A stretch of DNA of 64,000 nucleotides from NCBI GenBank assembly GCA_012295275.1, contig CM022673.1:11003288-11067287 (forward strand), in the 5' to 3' direction. The translations under genes and the position numbers were made by a program. The stretch comes from Chrysomallon squamiferum. Taxonomy: Eukaryota; Mollusca; Gastropoda; Neomphalida; Peltospiridae. Shown here in pieces: positions 1-12,576 of this stretch. The notes under the pieces were generated by a model, which saw only the letters and a list, made by a program, of their open reading frames with translations, had not been told where the DNA came from and made no database searches. Each line of letters begins with the position of its first letter. The stretch's first letter is position 1.

Positions 1-450
1 TACATTAAAAAAACTGATAAAATCGAGATCTTTTAAATACTTTAAATACACACTGCAGTTTGAATTACCAATAAATACAGTAAATATATACTGTAACATG
101 AATTACTGATATCATTAAATATTTTAAAATGTATATTGCAGTTTGAATCACCAATATCATTAAATATTTTTAATATCATTGAATTTCATTAAATATTTGT
201 AATATCATTGAATTTCATTAAATATTTTAAATATATAACCAAAATTCATTAAATACTTTAAACATATATACTGGAGTTTGAATTATCAAATTCAGTGAGA
301 AAATTAGGTATGTACATTGGAGATTAAATTACCAATATCAGTAATTGTTTTAAATATCTATTGCAGTTTGAATTACCAGTATCATTAATGATCAAGTATT
401 TTAAATATATACTGGTGTTTGAATTACCAGTATTACCATTTCTTTTATTC
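1..450. repeat. Degenerate tandem repeat, unit about 50-60 bp
   Basis: Repeated copies of a unit containing CAGTTTGAATTACCAATATC followed by ATTAAATATTTTAAATATA, with many changes and internal length variation. It begins before the window. No coding potential. Confidence 0.7.
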
Positions 451-3400
451 TTGTTTCAATTTAGTTCTATTTCTTTTTTTTCTTACTTTTTTTTTCATCA
501 AAAGCTGTGGTAAGAAACATTTTATGTACATTTAACAGCTGGTTATTTTATAGTGTTCTATGAATCATGAATGATGCATGCTATTGTCATAAAAAGTAAC
601 ATAAAAATAAACAGGTGTAAAAACTATTACTGCTGATTTACGACTCTGAAACCATCAATAAAATAATTCCAAGCCATATATATAAAGCCAGGCTCACACA
701 GAATTTATGGCAACAGTCAACAAAGTGTTTTTAATGCAACTGTTTTGCAAAGAAAACAGGTTAAAAAGAAATACGGAGGGCAGATACTAACTTCTGGGTA
801 AACCAATGGTGGTAGTGTTTCTATGGCTGCTTATCCAAGATGGTAATAGCTACTGATGATCACCTAAGATATTGAAATACAGGTGTGAACACCTAAGATA
901 GTAAAATGTAAGGGTGTGATCACCTAGGTTACAAATACCTTAGTTCCAAAGAATGGGTACATCATCACACTGACAAAATATATAGAGAATCATGTGAATA
1001 TCTGGCAATACTGAATAATGTATGTAGCTTGTTCACAATAACATCTACAGAACTGAACTGGTGAGGGATAAAAACTAATTAGCAAAAATAAATGAATGAT
1101 GCATGGTAAGTACATATGCTTATTAAAGCAAATAGTTCATATATATACATGTGTTTACAAGACACATGCATGTATATTTACTTAGTTCAATTTCACATAA
1201 CCAACACACACACACACAGATTAACACACAAGCTACTTATACCAATACTTCTGTATAAAAATTAACTTTAACATACCAAAATACCCGCACTAATTCTCAG
1301 CAATACTGACACAAATCCTAAAATAGGAAAACCACACAACAAAGGCACTTGACCATTCCTGCATACCACCAACTATAAACAAGACAATGAATAAATCACC
1401 ATATCTGAAACAACACCTCCACAAAACACTGTACTGAATTTCTTTCTTCTTTTTTTTTTACATTAGTCAAAATCGTTTTTCACCCTCTCTGTTTGTAATC
1501 CATCCTGTGTCCTTCCTTCCTTCCTTCCAACCACTGTCTCTCCTTACCTGTGTGTGTTGTTTCTTTTTTTCTTTTTTCTTTATCCCAGATTATTTCAAAA
1601 CAGTTCAGAAAATGATGTTCAGAAGCACCCACAGAGCGAAAGCCATCCAGAATTAAACAGCTCAGTTAATCCATTATCCAGGCACTGACAGCAAGCAGTG
1701 AAGTGGAAAACACTGACAGCTCTGTTCCTCTCTCTCCACACACACACACATACACAGAGAAAAAAACCCACAAAAAACCCACAAAAAAAAACAGGTGCCA
1801 AGAACCTTTAACAGTATTTATATATATATGTATGTGTGTGTGTGTTGATATCTATAGATATATATAGATATATCAACAGTGAGAAAGCCAAATGTCTGCT
1901 TTACTGCAAGGAATTCCTGTCGGTTATCTAGCAAGGAAGAAACTGCCAATCTGTTATGTTTGTAATACAGATGTGTGTGCAACAGGTATATATCACGTAG
2001 GCTAGAGGTAATGTTTTTCCTCATCATACAGCATATTACGAAGAAGCTGTTTGTGTATTTTTATAAATATGTATATATATATATATATATATATATTTTC
2101 TTTCTAATATTATAAAATAATACATCAGTAAGTTTATACTAATTATATGTGTGTGTTTGTGTATATATATCTATGTAGATGTGCATACATTTATGGCAAT
2201 GATGGTTCAGTGAGTACATAGTGTCTATTTAAAAAAAGTAAGTACATCATACACAGTACCAAACACAAGAGTATGAAAACAAAGTTTGTAATTACATACA
2301 CAATGCCAAGAACAAGGGTAAAAGAAGCAAATGGAATGTATGGGAGTGTAGTATGTACAAAGACAAATACAGCATATTAAATAGAGCCCCGAACAATGAC
2401 TCAAGGGATTAACGTCAGTATGTTGACTCTCGAGCTAGTAATGAAAAATATCATTAATTCATTCAGCCAAAGTATTTATAATTTTGAGATCACTGACAGT
2501 AAAGGCTACGTATATACTTAACAACAACATAAATTGTTCAGTTTCTAATGCTAAAGGAGTCTTTGATGGACTTTTCTGAACCCAGATTAAAGAAGATAAT
2601 CAAAATTTACCAATGATTACTGGTATTTAACTAGGAATATTTCTGCAAGCAAAACAAGCTATGGAGATGAAACTGGGAATAAAATTATAGTTGGAATCTC
2701 AATAATTCAAAATGTCATTAAATCCCTCATTTGATGTGTTTGGTCCTGAATGTACAAACTAGTAAAAGACCAAATTTGAAAAATAATTTTTTTCCTTCCT
2801 GAAATATTATATCTATATTAACAGGCTGTGATTTGATAGCATATTATACTGGTACAAAACATCACACACACACAAACAAACACATACACATGCAAACAAA
2901 CACACACACATGCACACACACACACACACACACAGATATGTATACATGTATACATACACTAACAAAACACATACACAGACACAAGCACACATATTTATAC
3001 AATATAACACACACACACACAACAAAATTCACACAACTATAAAGATGTAAGAAACTGGCAAAATCTGTGGGTCTCAGTAGCAGGTGCTGAACCGTGTAAA
3101 TAAATATCAGTTTACAGTTACTAATGGTCATGTTAGATAACAAACTTATTCATCTCTGTGCTTTACGGCATAAACCTGGAGATAATAGAAACTTGCAAAC
3201 ATTAAAGTGGGCAACTCGTAAACAGATAACAAAATGACACGGGCAGATTTTGGGGTGGGGTTATACTAGTTGTATGAAAACTCCTCTACAAGGCTAAAAC
3301 AAATTTAAAAAATAATTTAAAAAAATAAAAATTAGCTTTTAAAAGTTGTTTGGTGGCAAGCACCTGTGAAGAAGTTTCCTAACAGCCTTCATAAACAAAC

Positions 3401-4018
3401 ACTGTAAAATTTACAAATTAAAATTATAAACATTTAAATATTGTTTAGGAAACTCCCACCTTATCTAAAACATCTTCTGCCCCTGAATGGGAGTGGGGTA
3501 ACAGTACAATGGATGGCATCTGAGGAAAGAATTCAACAGGACAGACAGATAACAACACAGGGTAGGGTAAAAAGTACATCCCAAATTATAATGATAAAAG
3601 GATAGGACAGAATATATGCGTGAAGAGGATGGCTCTCAATGAAGATTACAAGGTTTTAAACAGAACATCAAAGTGGGGGATGTTAAATGTGGGGTGGGGG
3701 ACTGAAACGTTCACAAGGCTAGTTTGATCCAACCCATTATTAGTTTAATTAAATTATCTGGCTGCCTAAATGTGGAATTAAATGATACTGTGGTTTGATC
3801 TCCATGTAATTTATTTCAGGTGTTCGTTTCAGGAGCGTTATGTAAACTTAATGTCTGTGTTATCATTCAACCCTTGAAATCATTATATTGTTAATGCAGC
3901 TGAAAGCTTTTAAAAGAAATATTTAATAATTCAGTAAACTGTTTGCAAAAAATAAAATGTGAATTTAAAATCATATGAAATTTTTACAGTAATGAACAGT
4001 AACAGAAGATATTGTTAA

Positions 4019-4053
<35 letters not shown>

Positions 4054-4918
4054 TGCATTATTTACATTTCTTAATTTGTTTATCTACAGAATTCCATTTA
4101 TCTCTGAATTTTTAAATTATTTATGCATATCGTGATTTATTACATAACTAAAATAGAAAAAGAGTAAATAAACATAGCAAAAAAAAAAACCTTTAAAAAT
4201 TAAATCCTCATTAATAAACTAAAGTAACCATAATAAATTTTATTTATTTTAAAGCATTTAATGACATATATTAATAAATTTAAATTTATATTTTTTTTAA
4301 ATGAACAAATGATAAACAAAAATAGCTGAGAATATTTTTAAAATTTCATATTTATTTATCTAAGTTATGCAAATAAAAAATAATTTAAAATATCATAATA
4401 AAAATTTAAATAAAATAAAAACAAAAATGTTTAACATTTTTGATATACAAGTGCATGATGTAAATACATTTTAAAACCTACATTAATATTTATGATTTTA
4501 TATAGACTAATATATAAGAATGTGTATCAATAGCAGTTAATTTAACCTGGTTTTTCTGAGTGTACTGTGACAGTACATATGTTTGTATGTGTGTGATTCA
4601 GATACTTAAATCTACAGGAGTGTAACATGAACTGGAAATAACAAACCATAAAAATACTGTGGGAAAACAAAGCTTGAAAACAAAACAAATAAAAATTAAA
4701 ATTAATTACAAATATACAAAACAAAACAAAATAAACAAAAAAAATAATAATAATAAAAAATAAAACAAAGAAACTATAAAAATAAACAAAATAAATAAAT
4801 AAATAATTAACTAGATAAATAAATAAATAGATAAAATAACAATTTCTCAAAAAATCTCATAAAAAAATAAACATAAAAACACACTATAAAAATTAACATA
4901 TAGTTGTTAGAAATAATA
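451..4918. other. AT-rich non-coding DNA with microsatellites
   Basis: No exon could be supported on either strand. It holds (CA)n-rich blocks at about 1,203-1,220 and 2,866-3,020, (TA)n at about 2,074-2,095, (GT)16 at 4,019-4,050 and an A-rich AAATA/AAACA tract at about 4,660-4,840. All open frames here are simple-repeat translations. If the minus-strand gene suggested at 5.6-16.9 kb is real, this may be its intron or 3' flank. Confidence 0.6.
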
Positions 4919-5149
4919 ACGTAACATGGTTTCTGTTAGAAAAAATAGATAAAATGATTTCTGTTAATTATGAAAACAAATACTATGTTCATATCTTTAT
5001 TAGAAATAATATTGTGACACATTTTGTTTGTTAAGTAAATACCATTATGGCATGTTTTCTGTTAGTCATGAAAGTAGGTATACAAAATTCATCTATGGTA
5101 AAAATAAGCAAGAATACAAAACTCAGATTAGAAATAGTAATTTATTTCT

Positions 5150-5592
5150 TGGTCTCTGTTACTTATGTAAGTAAGTATACAAAACTCACATCTGTGTTAA
5201 AAACAAGTATACAAATCTCACTTGTATATTACAAATAAGTATATAAAACTCATATTAGAAATAAATAAGTACACAAAAACTAAAGTTAGAAATAAGTTAA
5301 GAACACAAAACTCACATGATAAAAATAATACTGTGACAAGGTCTGTTTAGAAAATTATTATACAAAACTCACATTAGAGATAATAGAACAACAAGGCCTG
5401 TTATGAAAATAGTAATACAAAACTCACATTAGAAATAATACTAAGATAAGACCTGTTATGAAAATTCTTACACAAAACTCACATTAGAGATAATACTATG
5501 ACAAGGCCTGTTATGAAAATTCTTACACAAAACTCACATTAGAGATAATACTATGACAAGGCCTGTTACGAAGATTATTATACAAAACTCAC
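5150..5592. repeat. Minisatellite, unit about 55 bp
   Basis: Unit ACACAAAACTCACATTAGAG + ATAATACTATGACAAGGCCT + GTTATGAAAATTCTT. The last three to four copies are nearly identical and earlier ones degenerate. On the minus strand every copy carries GTGAGTTTTGT, the same sequence that serves as donor of the adjoining candidate exon. Confidence 0.8.
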
Positions 5593-5787
5593 GTGGATCT
5601 GTACAGTGAATAAGAGTATGACAGCAGCACAAACTCTGCATATGGCAGCCACAAGTTCTTCTCAAGGAAACTAAACTCTTCCCTTATCAGCTTTCCTTTA
5701 GCTATCACTATGTCAGCAAATCTAAACACAGATTTTTTTCTTAATGCCTTGCTATCTCCATCACCATAAAGGTTTAGCACCGTCAAG
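5593..5787 (-). CDS. Candidate 195-bp exon of an unidentified minus-strand gene
   Basis: Between a minus-strand acceptor (CTGACACAG) and a consensus donor (CCAC|GTGAGT) one frame stays open for 64 codons: LTVLNLYGDGDSKALRKK, RFADIVIAKGKL, FLEKNLWLPYAEF and so on. Composition is protein-like and mixed, unlike nearby DNA. Phases are 2 at both ends. It joins in frame with the non-ATG frame of the 12.5 kb candidate exon but not with its ATG frame. The product was not recognised; the acceptor tract is weak. Confidence 0.35.
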
Positions 5788-7016
5788 CTGTGTCAGTTTT
5801 TAACATTTCTGATAAAACAAACTGTTTGCATATTATTAATCATACATGATGTAGATAGGCTGCAATTCACAAGGAGGCAAGGGAGGTGCTGGGTTTGGTT
5901 TAAAGTGGGTGTTAGTTAACAGCAACTATGTCCATACATAAAGAGTGGAAAAAATATTTAAAAAAAAAAAAGAAACAAAGAAGAAGAAATGTAAGTTTAC
6001 ACAAATTACAGAACATGAAAGAATGAGCAGCTGAATGGACAGATGGATGAATGAATGTTAAATGAATGACAGAATGCTGATTTAACAAAATTTCATTATT
6101 ATTATTATTATTATTATTATTGGTCACACATTCTGATATACCAGTTACAGATTTTGTTGTGCAAACAGGGGTTAGAGGAAATCTAATCCTGCCAAATTAG
6201 ACTGTTCTAATCTAGTAAGGGAGATTATTTTATTTTCCACAAAAAAACCCACTGCAGCACATGCCACAACTTTTAATACACCAGTGATGAAATAATGACT
6301 AGAACTGAGAAGTAATTCAATGGACAGAGTGAGTAGGATTGCTCCTGCATCCTCTTCCTGCTGTAACGTAGGTGAACATATCACCTTAGATTTACATTCT
6401 TAATGAATAAATAATACTCAATGAATATTTACAAGATCCCAACAATATGCACACACATACCATACATTTATTGTTATGAAATAAAGCCAAGTTAAAGAAT
6501 AAACAGAAATATTAACAAAACTTGAATGTTTAAACAAAAAATCAGTAACCTAAAGTCATGCCAACTGGTACATCACCAAACTTATTGATGCAAGCACACC
6601 CTGTTCCATCCCTTTATTTATTCATCCAGATATAAAATTTCAAAGTCTAGAATATATTTTTTTACCTGACACAAGTAAAATGATTTGTATATAAGAAAGC
6701 TATCAGCTGGTAACAGGAGAAGTCTAGATCATGTATGCTGCTGCTTGATGTAATGTACAAACGATATCATACAGAGATAATAATTCTTTCAGAGTGCAGG
6801 AAGCTTGGAGATATGGGAAGAAACAGTCAAGTTAGAGATACAAAACAGAAGGAACGACAAATCATAAAATCAGCTGTACGAATATGGCTAATTCAACACT
6901 GCTTAATTTGTGAATTGCACTGAACTTTAATTTTATATAATCAGTTCTAGGCAATATCATATTGTATATATACTGATACACTGATCTGTAATGTAGACAT
7001 AATATATTTTTTGTAA

Positions 7017-7063
<47 letters not shown>

Positions 7064-8837
7064 TAAATCCAGATTTTCTAAAGAGTATTAGAAATAGCAC
7101 AGATATTAATATTAACAATGTAGAATAGTATAATAGAACTAAATTTACTTTAAACTCACAGTCATTGACTTGTTTTGCTGTGGTCACATAATGGGTACTG
7201 GAATTGTTACATACATATATTGTCTGGACACATACATATGTATTTGACTAGATTCTATATTTATATTTATACTGCAGCAAGTTTCTGTAGAGATTAAACT
7301 GTTTTATATTCAGTGGGGAGCTAAGTTTTTAACATGTACAGGCTAACATTTCATCATTTTATATAAGAGCATCTGTGGTTTTCCACATCTGCAGGGACTT
7401 CTAGAATCATATATCAACAGATAAAGCTGGCAAACTGTATACAAGTTTCTTATAGTACATTATAATACTATATTATCCATCAGACACTATTTGATAAAAG
7501 CAGGTATATACTACAGCTTATGAATTATAGTCAGTATCAGCTGTCATTATGTAATATATAAGCATCTAAAATTAGAATTTTATTATTATTCAGATGTAAT
7601 AAATGCTACATAAATTATATTCATTTGAACATGTATGCATTGTATACTATTTACACAAGCCATTATATATAACTTATACATTAGGTCTTCAGTATCGTCA
7701 AACAATACAGACACTTGTAATTTGAATTTAATGTATTTACATAGTAGACAGTTATTTGTTAGTCATTATTAAGAGATCAGATATTGTTATTTACATATTA
7801 GACATTATTTAGAGAATATATCATATATCTTGTTATTCATGCATTAGACATTAATTATTTATTTATATACTAGACCCATATGTAGCCATCAGACATTATT
7901 AATTACATATTAGACATTATTATTTACTTATTATTATTTACAGAATATATACATTATTTACAAATTAGACATTCATATTTACATACTAAACACTGTTATT
8001 TAGACATCAGACATTATTAATTACAATTTAGACATTATTATTTGCACACAAAACATTCTTTTTTACATTTTAGATCATTACCATTTTCAGCATTAAACTT
8101 TATAAATTATTTATAATTACAAACAGGGGAAATAAAACCAAAAAAAACCCCCACATATTTAATTGTTTACATACACATTTACCATTATCATGCACACATC
8201 AGATCATTCTGTGTTATTCATAAATACTAATGGGACAAAACACATTGATCTGTTTAACCATCGTCCTGTATTTATTAGACATTCTATGCATTCCTGGTTA
8301 TCCATTAGAAAAAACAAAACATTTCCCCACAGGTCACAGCGACCCATTATGTTTAAAAATCTCCTGAGATAGGGAACAGACAAGATTCCTTGTATTATAT
8401 TCCAAATGGAAAAGGTGAGCATTCACTACATATTACCTGTAACTATGGAACTGAAATGTTTGCCACATGTCTACAAGAAAACATAACACAGGCACTTCAT
8501 ATGAAGGTAATAGACAAAATAAAATGTCAGGTAAAAGATAAAAACAAATTCTTTAAATAAGTAAACAACTTTTAGATTAAATTTAATCTATGATGTTTGA
8601 TCTTGTAAGAACATATAAACAAAACAAAACAAAAACCATGTAGTTTGTCTTACAATGAAAGTAGAAAAATTAAAAGAAACATGAAAACAAATAAAAATAA
8701 TAATATATAATAAAAAATTAAAATAAATAATAATTCATTTCAAAGACAGTTTTAAAATAAGAAGAAACAACAACAAAAACTAGTAACATTTTAAAGCAAA
8801 ATGTTTGTTTCAGTTGTAAAATGCCTTTTATTTAAAC

Positions 8838-8876
<39 letters not shown>

Positions 8877-9544
8877 TATCATTCAATAAATTATAGGATA
8901 TTTTTCATTGTAATTTATATAAAATGCATGCTCTAGTGCAATCCAATGGCCATAAAATTTCTTTTAATAATCAATGAACTTGAAATGTAGGTTAATTTGT
9001 TTGAACAGAATAACCTTTTTCAACAGGCAGATACACAGAATATATTTTTTTATTACAACTTACAAAAAATAGTTTTTAAAAGAACTACAGACTGAATATA
9101 ATAACACAGATGGATGGTTTTCTGGCCTAATCTGTGATGAAGGTATTGCTAAATAACAATGAAAGCAACCAAATAAAAAACTAGAAATCTTATTTTAATC
9201 ATGATCAATATGGAGAACCAAAAAAAAAAAAAAAAAAATTAAAAAAAATTAAAAAATCCAAATAAAAACATCAAAAATAATGATTCCTAATAATAGTAAA
9301 AATAAAAATAATAATAATGTAAAACAAATCAATAAAAAAAATCATAATAAAAAAAAAAAAAAATCATCAAAAATCAACAAAAGGAACCCTCTATACTATT
9401 ATGACTTACATACAGAAAATGTTTTCTTTGAACAGCTAAAAATGTAAACAAATCATACACAGGTACTCAGAAATGGGAGCAAGAAAACATTTTTATTTTT
9501 ATTATTATTATTATCTTTCTTTTATAACAAGGCCACTGGTAAAA

Positions 9545-9623
<79 letters not shown>

Positions 9624-10431
9624 CATGGATATAACTATTTAAACTGTTTTGTTTTACATCAACAGTCATATCCCAAAACAAAACAAGAATAAGAGATTCA
9701 CACAAGAAGACTATCCTGAAGGATAAAACATGTATACAGAAAACAAATCTTGTTTTTCTTCTCACACCATACTTCTTCTTCATCTCTCTCTCTCTCTTTT
9801 TTCTCTTTTCTTTTTCCTATGATGTCTGTTTTGATGTTAGGCTTCCAGCCACTGTGTGGGCAGTTCCTGTGAAAGTTGACACTACTGTTTTTTGAACTGT
9901 GAGATAGGGAGGCCACAAATTTGTTATCTTTATTTCAGTGATACACTCACCCCTTTTCCCATGAACATCAATCCTATATATATTAAAAAAAATAGCATCT
10001 GACTCACTGCCAAATAGAGGCAATACAGCATTTTCCTTTACTGAATTCCCAACAAACCATGGGGATATCACATTTCACCAATCCCATTGTCAAAACGGGA
10101 GAAAACTTTCACAACAAAAACATACACTTAAAAAATACAACAGTTTCTCAGACACGGTGATAATGATGTCCACAGCTATGATAACTGGGACTAAAGAATC
10201 GTTTACAATTAGGAAGCGTGGATGGTCTACTGAGTCTGAACACTTACTACACTGATCCATGGGTACACTGTGGTGGGTTATGGCTCAGTGATAAGGGCAA
10301 AAGACAGGAAAAGTGATAAGTTGCAGAATTAATTATCCTCAGTATGCCCACTCAGCAATTTCACAATCAAGCTGGAGCTCCAACACTAGTTTATTACATC
10401 TTCTGAAATGTTCTTTCATGTCCATGAAAAG

Positions 10432-10493
<62 letters not shown>

Positions 10494-12483
10494 GATTCTT
10501 TGCTGCTAATTAAGGAAGAACAGTAGTGGGTCAACTTTTTCTCATTGCCAGAGCAGTTCTTAACATGTAGTAAAATACTATTTTAACAATAATTTTAAAA
10601 TGTTTTGAGACGCACACAAAAATAATAATAATAAAATAAATAAATAACAATAATAATTTTGTTTTTAATATACCAACAACATTCTATGGATTCTAATATA
10701 CCAGTGGCTTAAAAGTGAAAAACAGATTACTGACATAAACTAATCCTAAAACTATTAAACACTGCGAGAGTACTGTAGCTATTCATCTTATTATCTTTTT
10801 TATGTGTGAATAATAGCAATCTGGTCATGATGTTTAAAACTGTTTTTACATTGCATATAGTTGTTGTTTACTTAAATAAACAAAATATTTAGGAAAATTA
10901 CTGTTTTTAATTAACAATGTTTAGATAAACAACTTTAAAATGTTTTATGTAAATTAAAACAATGTTTGGATAAACAACTTTTAAAATGTATTGTGTGTTT
11001 TGAGATTTGGTTTATTTCTGAAATAAACATTTTAAAAAATATTAATAAATTAATTTCACAATTTTAAAAAACAAAAAAAGAAAAACAACTATAAAATGGC
11101 TAAAGTGGCTCAGTCTTTTAAGTTAATTGCTTCTGTGAATTTCTTATTACATTTTTAAATATCAATAATTTAAAACTAAGAATGTGAAATAATAAATAAT
11201 TATAAACTTATTTTTAAAAATCCTCTTAATTATGTTTATTTAATAATCTGAGCTGGAAATAAATAAAAAATATATAAAAACTACGAAGATTTTATTAGGA
11301 TCTAAAACACAAAAATTTTACTATTATACTTACAGGAAAAATATATATGCATTTGTATTCTTTAATATACATATATATAAAAATACAACATAATATTTTA
11401 CTCCATTTTGATAATATTTTATTTAAAATAATATTATATAAAATACATTAAAAAAAAAGTAAAATAAGAATCTAAAGATTAAAACTTCGCTTCAAAGTTA
11501 TTAATGAACATTTTGTTTTAGAAAATACAGTAATCAATCCTATGAGATAAAATGAAAAACAACTTCATCAACTGAAAGGAAATAATCATAAATGTCACCG
11601 TTCTTGGAAATAAAAAAAAGAGAAAAAAAAGGAAAAAAGAAGCAGCCTTGATGTTGAAAAACACAATCTGGGCTGTGTCAGGCTGTCAGAAGATATGTAG
11701 CTGCCACATTAAGTAGCAATTCTGACAGGTATGTGGATACCTTTGTGTTAAAAAAAACTGTTTTCTGTTCTTTTACAATACTGTACAACCTTTGCCCACC
11801 ATGGCCCCTATGCATTCACTGACAGTATACATACTATTTCTAATTATATAAAAAAATATATATATAATAATTTAAAAAAGAAGAAAAAAAACACTACTTG
11901 TTTTTAGTTTTATTATTATTTTTAATGCTTGATAACAGAAACAAGAAATTTCATATCTATTCTATGTGGATTTTAACAGGTTTTTTTAAAAAAACCATAA
12001 ACTAAAATGAAAAAAATGTTAGTAAAAAAAAAATGGTGACAGCTGTTAAAAGACACATGTGAAACTAATAAATGTCACAAAATGAATTTAATGCTTCTCT
12101 ACTAATTATAGATTCTGTTATACACTTTATAAAAAAAAAAAAAAAATTTATGAAAATTAAAAATAATTTAAATTTGAAAGCTCAAAAAAAATGTATTCTC
12201 ATCTGAGACAGTTTAGTTTTTGTTTGCTGTTTTGGTGGGGGGTTTTTTTATGCTGTTTTTTTTAAATATCCTTCTTTGTCTAAAAATTAACAAACACAGA
12301 AAATTTTTTGAAAAGCCTGTAACAATATGACTAATTAATAAATAAATAACAAAGAAAATGTATTCCAAAAAATAAATAAATAAATAAATAAAATAATAAT
12401 AATAATTTAAAAAATGTTAACAACTGGTTAAAATACAAAATATTCTCTGAAAGAACAATTTTACTATGCTACAAACAACCTAC
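5788..12483. other. AT-rich non-coding DNA, possible intron of a minus-strand gene
   Basis: Contains (TTA)n at 6,093-6,121, (AC)n at 7,019-7,061, a degenerate TTAGACATTATTATTTACAT repeat at about 7,480-8,090, (AC)n at 8,841-8,869, A-rich tracts at 9,200-9,370, (CA)n of 73 bp at 9,549-9,621, (TA)n at 10,435-10,492 and AT-only stretches to 12,420. An 84-codon minus-strand frame at 9,817-10,071 and a 70-codon one at 6,172-6,384 are the only non-repetitive frames; neither was recognised. Confidence 0.5.
9549..9621. repeat. (CA)n microsatellite, 73 bp
   Basis: Uninterrupted CA dinucleotides, among the longest pure CA/GT runs in the window. Confidence 0.97.
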
Positions 12484-12576
12484 CTTTCCAGCCATGTTTG
12501 GAAGAGCTCACAAACTGAAGTAATACATCCTCCATTGGGCCAACAGAATGGCAATGTGTACACTGCAAAGTCATCT
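12484..12576 (-). CDS. Candidate exon of an unidentified minus-strand gene
   Basis: Flanked by a strong acceptor (TTATTTGCAG) and a strong donor (GGAAAG|GTAGGT) on the minus strand, in DNA that is otherwise low-complexity. Two frames are open. One starts at an ATG at 12,574 and reads MTLQCTHCHSVGPMEDVLLQ..., with CxxCH spacing reminiscent of a zinc finger start; the other reads DDFAVYTLPFCWPNGGC.... With the non-coding exon near 16.8 kb upstream, the ATG frame is the natural first coding exon. No family was recognised. Confidence 0.4.

Noticed and set aside
6172-6384. Minus-strand frame QEEDAGAILLTLSIELLL... as an exon
   Set aside because: An acceptor-like TTACAG precedes it, but there is no good donor in a phase that joins the neighbouring candidate exons, and the sequence is unrecognised.
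9817-10071. Minus-strand 84-codon frame
   Set aside because: Not repeat-derived, but no splice sites or family match; could be 3' UTR or chance.
10262-10330. tRNA-like words GGCTCAGTGATAAGG
   Set aside because: Box A-like only; no box B or cloverleaf could be built by eye.
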